Shown one piece after another: positions 57,092 through 64,000 of a stretch of 64,000 nucleotides of DNA. The DNA lies in the NCBI GenBank assembly GCA_018343915.1, contig JABRWF010000007.1, positions 620,001 through 684,000 of the forward strand, written 5' to 3'. The notes under the pieces were generated by a model. It ran no database searches. It saw only the letters and a list, made by a program, of their open reading frames with translations, and had not been told where the DNA came from. Source of the DNA: Agroathelia rolfsii (taxonomy: Eukaryota > Basidiomycota > Agaricomycetes > Amylocorticiales > Amylocorticiaceae). The position numbers and the translations under genes are program-made. Position 1 is the stretch's first letter; each line of letters starts with the position of its first letter.

Positions 57092-57439
57092 TGTATGAGG
57101 GATCCACGATGCATGACATTGATGATAGTGATGATGGCGATGTTGTTCTGTACATAGCTTTACTAGTCTTGAACAGTGAAGGTTGTCTTGTGTATATCAT
57201 GATTTTTTTCTGGGTTTTGAGCAATGAACAATAAGAGTGAGATCAAGAAGAGAGACCATCGGTTACCGTTGACTCCGATCAAGTCTTAGTAGGGTCCATA
57301 ACCGCCTACAAACAGCTTCAATCATTGACCTTTCGTCTCGCGCACTCATCCTCTTGCCCTACTGCCTGCCCACGCCTCCGCCTGTCCTGTCCACGCCCAC
57401 TTCACGAACAAGAAAACGACGACCGTATAATCTGCCATC
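57092..57439. other. Short spacer, PI 4-kinase to PAC1
   Basis: This holds the PI 4-kinase 3' UTR and PAC1 promoter. Nothing specific was recognised. Confidence 0.4.
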
Positions 57440-59427
57440 ATGTCTCTCCTATCGGATCGACAACGAGAGGAGCTGTGCGTCTCTGTCCATTTTCCACGCT
57501 GCCGCTGTCTGTGGCGGATGTTGTTTGTCGTATAATAATGACCTTTGGTTGTTGTCCCTCTCATCCCCCCCTCCTTTTTTATTTATTTGCTACCTCTACC
57601 TGGCTTTGGATTATACATGACGACGGCAGGCATAAGTCTATGCTCGACTACCTCCACGCGAACCACTTCTCGGAGGCGTATGCCGCCCTCCAATCCGACT
57701 CTGGCACGCAGTACACGCCCGATCCCAAGAACAAATATGCAGGCCTGCTCGAGAAGAAGTGGACGAGCGTCATACGGCTGCAGAAGAAAGTGTGTTTTCT
57801 CCCCCTCGCTTTTCTCTTGTTGTTATTCCAGGCGTCCTAGTCCTCAACTCACTCACACACTTGCACATATACATAACAATGTGTATACTTATACATATAG
57901 ATTATGGATCTAGAGAATCGAAATGCAGCCTTGCAAGAGGAGCTGTCCATGTCGCCTGCCAAACGGGCTGCCTCGCAGACGGATTGGGTGCCACGAGCGC
58001 CTGCAGCACATGTCTTGACGGGCCATCGCCTGCCCGTGACGAGGGTTGCGTTCCATCCGCAGTATTCTCTACTCGCATCTGCCAGTGAGGATGCGACGGT
58101 CAAGATCTGGGACTGGGAGACGGGCGAGTTTGAGCGCACGCTCAAGGGGCATACAAAGGCGATTCAGGATGTGGATTTTGATCACAAGGGTAACTTGCTT
58201 GGTACGTGATTATACCTGTCTTAATCTTGTTCGGAGTTTTTTTTTTATATACGTCTGATTACTGACCACTATGCATGCCGACTTTTTTTTCTACCCTCAT
58301 GTGTACAGTTACTTGCTCATCAGACTTATTCATCAAAATATGGGATACCCAGAACGAGTGGAAAAATACTAAAACGTTCCCTGGACACGAACATTCCGTC
58401 TCGTCGGTGCGGTTCATGCCAGGCGATCAATATATTGTCAGCGCCAGCCGAGATCGGACAATAAGGATATTCGATGTTGCATCTACGTACGTGACAATCA
58501 TGATTTTTTGTTTTTCTTTTCTTTCCTCATCAATACCCTTTCCTTCTTGCTTTGTTTGATTCTCGGCTATCATCAGACATCTTCTTCGCACGATTCAGGG
58601 TCACTCAGATTGGGTGCGATGTGTGACGCCGTCTGATGACGGGCGGTTATTGGCAAGCTGTTCGAATGACCAGGTCCGTTGACAGTGTTCGCATACATTA
58701 ATTTGCGATTTTGTTCAACGTGAATCTAATTTGTCGTTTGTCATTCCAAGACTGGTCGGATCTGGGACGCAACCACGGGCGAGTCCAAAATGGAGCTAAG
58801 AGGGCATGACCATGTCGTCGAGGTTATTGCGTTCGCGCCTGTTGCTGCGTATCCTGCCATTCGGGAGTTGGCGGGCATTCCCGTACGTTAGCTCTTTTCC
58901 TTTTCCTTTGAGGCCGCATATATCTATTGTCTCACTTATTTGGGTCGAGTATAGAATACGGATCGGTCGAAAACGCCCGGTGCTTTCGTCGCTACTGGCT
59001 CTCGTGACAAGACTATCAAGTTATGGGATTCTCATACGGGTCAAATACTGAAGAACTTGGTATGCCACGTTTCTTTATATGAAAACACCACGTTTATACC
59101 AACTTTTGTTATCTGCAGCCTGGGCATGACAACTGGATACGAGCACTCGTCTTCCATCCCTCTGGCAAGTTCCTCCTGTCAGCATCGGACGACAAGACAA
59201 TCCGTGTATGGGAGCTCACAACGGGTCGATGCGTCAAGACCGTTGACGCACACGGGCACTTTGTTACCACCCTAGCCTGGGGCCGGCAACCGGCGTCGGG
59301 CGGCGGCGGCAGCGGCAGCGGTGCAGCGAACGGTGCCGGCGGTTCCGATCACGCTGAGAACGAGAAGCTTGTCAATGTGGCGGCAAGCGCTAGTGTGGAC
59401 CAAACAATTAAGGTTTGGCTTCCATGA
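57440..59427 (+). CDS. PAC1: Nuclear distribution protein PAC1 (LIS1 homologue)
   Basis: LIS1/PAC1 binds the dynein motor domain and, with NUDE, loads dynein at microtubule plus ends for nuclear migration. The first exon is tiny ([12 protein letters not shown]), then an intron of 156 nt (57473-57628) leads into the LisH motif ([20 protein letters not shown]). A coiled coil follows ([20 protein letters not shown]). Seven WD repeats can be seen, with ends [106 protein letters not shown] and [11 protein letters not shown]. Between repeats six and seven there is a Gly/Ser-rich insert ([18 protein letters not shown]). Length is about 440 residues. The stop is at 59425-59427. Intact. Confidence 0.93.
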
Positions 59428-60143
59428 GATGAAAGGGCCCCAATGGCGCTCGTCACTTGGACCGGGGAGGAGGAGGGGCGAAAGGAGAAGAAACCCATGG
59501 GCGCAAGGGACGTTGTTTTGCTTCATCAATCTAAAAAGCGCCGACGCTCGGGGTTAGACGCGTGTATTATAATGGCGATGATGGATGCTGTTGGCGCAGG
59601 TACGCTGCTCATGCTGTGACCGTGCGTGCGCACGCGAAGTGTTTTGGGGCCACTTCGCTTCTGTGCTCCTGTGCTGATGGAAATGGTTTTGTGGATATAG
59701 ATGATGATGATGATGGATGAATGGATGGCTATAGGACCCCCAACCCACACTCCTTTGAGATGCGTGAATGTACAGAACCGTTCACTTGTCTCTTTTTTTC
59801 TCACTTGATATTATTCGGTTGACCTCATGATCATTTATAATCTTCTGCTTTTTTTCTTCACTCGCGTATAATTTTCTTTATGTTGTTCCTGTCCTTGTTT
59901 CTGGAATACCCCGCATTTTAGGACTGTTGAACATTGAGCTATGCCATGCGGTTACGGCGGCCGGTAGCCAAATTAGGCTGAGTGTGCAAAGTGAGTGCAT
60001 CATCACGTGCCTTAATAGCCATATATGGCAGGTCTTCGGCAACCTACGCCAGGGCAGTGAGCACTGAAGTGAACATCATCATCTCCTCCTCCTCCCACTT
60101 TCTCTGTACAACATTGCGCCCGACTGGCTGCCTGCCGTCGCTC
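59428..60143. other. Spacer, PAC1 to kinesin
   Basis: The left part is the likely PAC1 3' UTR with a GAT-type microsatellite near 59700-59722. The right part is the kinesin promoter and leader, ending with a run of tcctcctcc. No gene is supported. Confidence 0.4.
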
Positions 60144-63100
60144 ATGGCGCCCTCGTCCTCCTCAGCGTCAGCCCAAGCGGCGACGACATCCGTCCAAGTC
60201 GGCAAGTCTGCTCTTTATGCCTGTGCTTCGTTCCCTGCGTCAGCTTACCGTACCTTCCTCTTTCAGCTCTCAGGATAAGGCCAACGACGACAGCAGACCT
60301 GAGCTCTATTCCTACGCGTTTTCAGCGCACCGTCGTCAATGCGACTTCCTCCAACTCTGTGACTGTCGAGCCTAGTGCCGCCGCTAGCTCGGCTGGCGGC
60401 GCAACCACGGCGTCGTCCGCTGCCATGACCAAGAAACAGACGTTTACATTCGACCAAGTTCATCCCCCAACTGCGACACAACACAACCTGTTCACATCCA
60501 CAGCGCTACCGCTTATCTCTCGCTTCGTTGATGGCTTCAACTGCACTATCCTTGCGTACGGCCAGACGTCCAGTGGAAAGACGTTCACAATGACCGGTGT
60601 CGATCTTGATGCCAACCCAGCAGACCCGTCGAATAACATGGGTATCATTCCCAGGGCTGTAGCCACCATATTTTCTCGTGCGAGGCAGCTCAAGGAGGAG
60701 AGAGGCTCTTCATGGATGTATAATATTAAGGGCTCCTTCATCGAAATCTATAACGAGGACCTCATCGACTTGCTCGGCGATGATGGAGTTCGTCGTGAGG
60801 TGCAGATTCGTGAAGACAAGGATGGGCATATCATCTGGGGTGGTCTGCGTGAAGTTGCTGTTAAGAGTAGCAGCGAGGTTATGAGGTAAGTGTCTCGTCG
60901 CTGTCATCCTCCGACATTTCATTCAATTATGTTTCTTCCCAGCCTTATTCGTCAAGGCACATCGCTGCGACGAACCAATGAAACAGACATGAATGCACAG
61001 TCTTCGCGTTCACATGCTATCTTTTCCCTTACACTCACACAGAAGAAATACACCGGTTCAGGAGCACCGCCGAGATCATCTTCACCGCTTCCTCCTGGTC
61101 GTTCGCCATCACGTCTCGCCCGTCCAAGTTCGAATATGTACTCTGGCATGGGTTCCCAACGTGTTTCCTCGCCAACATCTGGCAGCCGTCCTGCCACGCC
61201 TAGCTTTGCAGTTGCCATGAGCAGGGCTGGCACTCGCCCTTCCAGTTCCTTGGGCGTACATGGCCCAGATGGTAGGAATCCAGACTCTGATGAGAACGGT
61301 TCCGGCGAATGGATCACCATCGTTTCCAAGTTCCACTTTGTTGATCTCGCTGGTTCTGAACGTGTAAGCGTGCCCTTTCGCTCGCCCTTCTCAACTATCA
61401 CGAGAGCTAATCATCATCATCACTTTCATCTGCTTCTTTCCTCTGAAATCCTTCATCTCAGCTCAAACGCACGGCTGCTGCTGGAGAACGCATCAAGGAA
61501 GGCATCTCCATCAACGGCGGTCTTCTCGCACTTGGCAACGTGATCTCCGCCCTGGGCGACCCGGCCCGCGCGAAGACGAATACGCACGTCCCGTACCGTG
61601 ACTCGAAGCTGACACGACTGCTGCAGGATTCGTTAGGCGGCAATGCGCACACACTGATGATCGCGTGCGTCAGTCCGACGGAGTGGAACGCAGCGGAGAC
61701 GGTGAACACGCTCAAGTATGCGAACCGCGCGCGGAACATCAAGAATCGCGTCGTCGTTAATCAGAAGGAGGAAGGGTGGGATGATGTCGAGTGGTTGCAG
61801 GGTACCGTGACCCGCTTGCGCAAGGAGCTGAAGATAATCAAGGAGTCCGGTGGCGGTGGTAATGGTGGTGCTGGTGGTGCTATTACTGGTGGTTCGATAT
61901 CAGCAGCTGGGCTGGGATCAGGCGACCAGTCTGAGTTTGCTGCAAGCGGCTTTGGTGGTAGCAACAAGCGAATGCTGGCACAGATGTCGGAGCTGCAGAA
62001 CAACTATGAAGATCTCAGGGAGAAGTTCACGCAGCGGACGGAGGAGCTTATGCGGCTCCGTCGTGAGCTGGCTGAGAAGCAGCGTGCGTCGAACTCGGGG
62101 ACTATAGGCGGCACGGCACGGTATGAGGAGATTGTGGGCCCTGTTATTGAGGAGTACGAGAAGACAATCGGTGCGATGGAGGCCGAGCTTAATCTTAATC
62201 GTGCGGCTCTGCGACACACCAATGACTTGGTAGAGGAGAAGGAGGAAGAGTTGTCTGCGATCACAGAGAGACATGCTGCTACCGAGTTGTATGTCGAAGA
62301 GCTTCGGGCCCGTGTGGCGAAACTGTCAGAACGAGAGATTTCGACTGAGGTACGTTATGCTTCCAACTTTTTCTTTGATGGAAAAGAGTGCTGAGTCTAT
62401 CGCTGTTTATTAGGCGTACATTCGTGATTTGGAAGAGAAGATCAAGAATTATGACGAAACGTCGATGAACTCCCATGAGTCTATGACAGATCTAAAGCGT
62501 GAACTCATCAGGGTCAAGGACACCGAGTCTTATTCGAGTAAATATATCACCGATCTCGAAGCTCGTCTTGCCAAGGCGGACGAATCGATCCTTTCTCTAC
62601 AGCAGACCGTCGAGCAGCTGGAGAACGAGAGCGAGCGTCGCCGCGCAGAGGTGGAGTCGTTGCAATCCCGTCTTGATTCACTGAACAAGGACGGTGCCAG
62701 TTGGCGAACAGACCTTGAGGAGCGCGAGCGCAAGCTCCGTTCGCTCGAGCTTAAGATGGAGGAGTGGGAGCGTCGCAAGGACGAGGCTAGCCTTGATCGC
62801 GAGCGGTTGAACGGTATCGTGGAAGGCGTCGCTCAGGCTCGCAGGAGTATCAGGATTCATCCTTCTACCAACGGTGCCAGTGATGGTGCAGCCACTCCCC
62901 AATCCGATGCCGACTCTGTTGCATCGAATGATGCTGAAGCTCAGCTGGCTTCTCTTCAACAAACCCATGCGGCCACACTGGCTGATCTGTCGTCGGTTAC
63001 GGCAAAGTATCGCGATGCGCTGCGGGAGATATCCGATTTGGCGGCTCAAATCCAAGAGGCGAAGCTCAGCTCCCCTGCTATCGTCGAACCTGTAACACCT

Positions 63101-64000
63101 GGTGACAAAGGTGATTCCCTCACTTTCCGCCGAAGGGTTTCTCCCCGTTCGAGAGAATCGACCGATCATGGTAAACGCCTTTTTTTCCGGCAGGCGGCCT
63201 CGATGGAGTCTCTGCACGCGAGGTATGTGCCACTAAGAATAATGGGCTTCTCATATATTTACCCCCTTTATGCTCACCTAGGTCGCTGTCGCAATCGCAA
63301 TCGCTGTCGCAGGAGCTATCGTTGGCTCGCTCTCGCAAAGCCTCTACCTCAAGTCACGGGACAAGTGATTCGATCTCCCAACCATCCACCTCGCAGACTT
63401 CGCCCCACCGCCCTACACTCTCGATCTCGCTCTCGAGCGTGGCCGTGAGTCCAACAGAGAGGTCTGTGTCCAGTCTGGAGAAGGAGATCATGCGCTTGCA
63501 GGAGGTTTTGAAGGAGCGTGAGGCTGAGATTTCGTCCCTCGAAGTATCGTTGGCGCAGAGCAACGCGGCCAGTCAAAATCCGGCTGATGGAATACCAAAT
63601 GGCGGGGATCCGTTTGACCCATCTTTGACGCTTTCGCCCAAGACAAAGGAAAATTTCCGTGCATTGCGTTACAGCATGGAGGGTCATCCTAATGGGTACT
63701 CTTCGCCCTCAGATGCTGGATCAGGTGGTGATGCGGACGAGTCGTTGGCGAGGCTGAACGAGCTTATGCTGTGAGCTTGATTTTTTTTTTCTCGGTTTAG
63801 CGAGCATTGTTGGCTGATCAATCGCCGTCTTTAGTTCTATGGCCCAAAAGGAGTCCGCCCATAAGGAGCTCGTTGAAGATTTGACTGCCCAACTGACTCA
63901 GATCAGGCGACAACATGAAGACCTGACTGCATTATCAAGAGATCAGGTATGTTGATTTGGAAAGCGAAATATATCTTTAACAAATCATAATTGGGCTGGT
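60144..64000 (+). CDS. Kinesin motor protein, kinesin-4-like, 3' end beyond window
   Basis: The motor domain begins at once: [11 protein letters not shown] (beta-1), [18 protein letters not shown]-loop [37 protein letters not shown], switch [18 protein letters not shown], switch [22 protein letters not shown] (split by an intron), [37 protein letters not shown] and [20 protein letters not shown] as neck. The [18 protein letters not shown] region after the neck fits kinesin-4 relatives (KIF4/KIF21). A Ser/Pro-rich insert of roughly 90 residues sits between switch I and switch II. Long coiled coils follow. The first intron (60202-60266) has a GC donor. The gene is cut off at the right edge; the last exon visible ends near 63948. 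Confidence 0.88.

Noticed and set aside
1..64000. CRISPR arrays, rRNA genes, bacterial operons
   Set aside because: No regularly spaced direct repeats or rRNA-like sequence seen; gene structure is clearly eukaryotic.

Overview
This window reads as nuclear DNA of a filamentous basidiomycete, most likely an Agaricomycete. The reasons are genes split by many short GT-AG introns (about 50-65 nt), a set of orthologues typical of fungi (TOM40, CLP1, PIK1-type PI 4-kinase, LIS1/PAC1, WC-2, external NADH dehydrogenase), and a family of DUF6534 membrane proteins that is characteristic of Agaricomycetes. The species cannot be named from the sequence alone. No rRNA, tRNA, CRISPR array or intact transposon was recognised.

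Layout. 0.8-1.2 kb: small membrane protein (-). 2.6-4.6 kb: GT15 mannosyltransferase (-). 5.0-6.4 kb: TOM40 (+). 6.7-8.0 kb: stand-alone ABC ATPase (+). 9.5-11.4 kb: second GT15 mannosyltransferase (+). 13.1-28.8 kb: an AT-rich accessory island holding seven copies of one multi-pass membrane protein family: A and B (+), a relic C (+), D and E (+), then F and G (-). Two inverted-repeat elements and a possible dispersed repeat lie in and around it. 29.8-31.9 kb: CLP1 (+). 32.1-34.9 kb: external alternative NADH dehydrogenase with EF hands (+). 36.4-39.8 kb: SAP-like/acidic/protein kinase (-). 40.2-41.8 kb: charged, probably nuclear protein (-). 42.9-44.5 kb: SDR oxidoreductase (+). 45.3-47.3 kb: WC-2-like PAS/GATA factor (+). 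48.4-49.0 kb: DUF1772 membrane protein (-). 51.4-52.7 kb: orphan 7-TM protein (-). 53.3-57.1 kb: PI 4-kinase (+). 57.4-59.4 kb: LIS1/PAC1 (+). 60.1 kb to the right edge: kinesin (+, incomplete).

Functional threads. The two GT15 enzymes serve protein O-/N-mannosylation in the Golgi, and the PIK1-type kinase makes Golgi PI4P. PAC1 and the kinesin are adjacent microtubule-motor genes. The WC-2-like factor would be the DNA-binding half of a blue-light complex. The DUF6534 island is the most dynamic part: duplicated, inverted, with one decayed copy, one copy cut short by a late stop codon, and variable C-terminal tails. The most interesting single protein is the SAP/kinase: it lacks the beta-3 lysine but has a lysine in its glycine loop where WNK kinases have theirs.

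CDS coordinates run from start codon to stop codon and include introns. Exon joins were inferred by eye from reading frame, splice signals and paralogue comparison.
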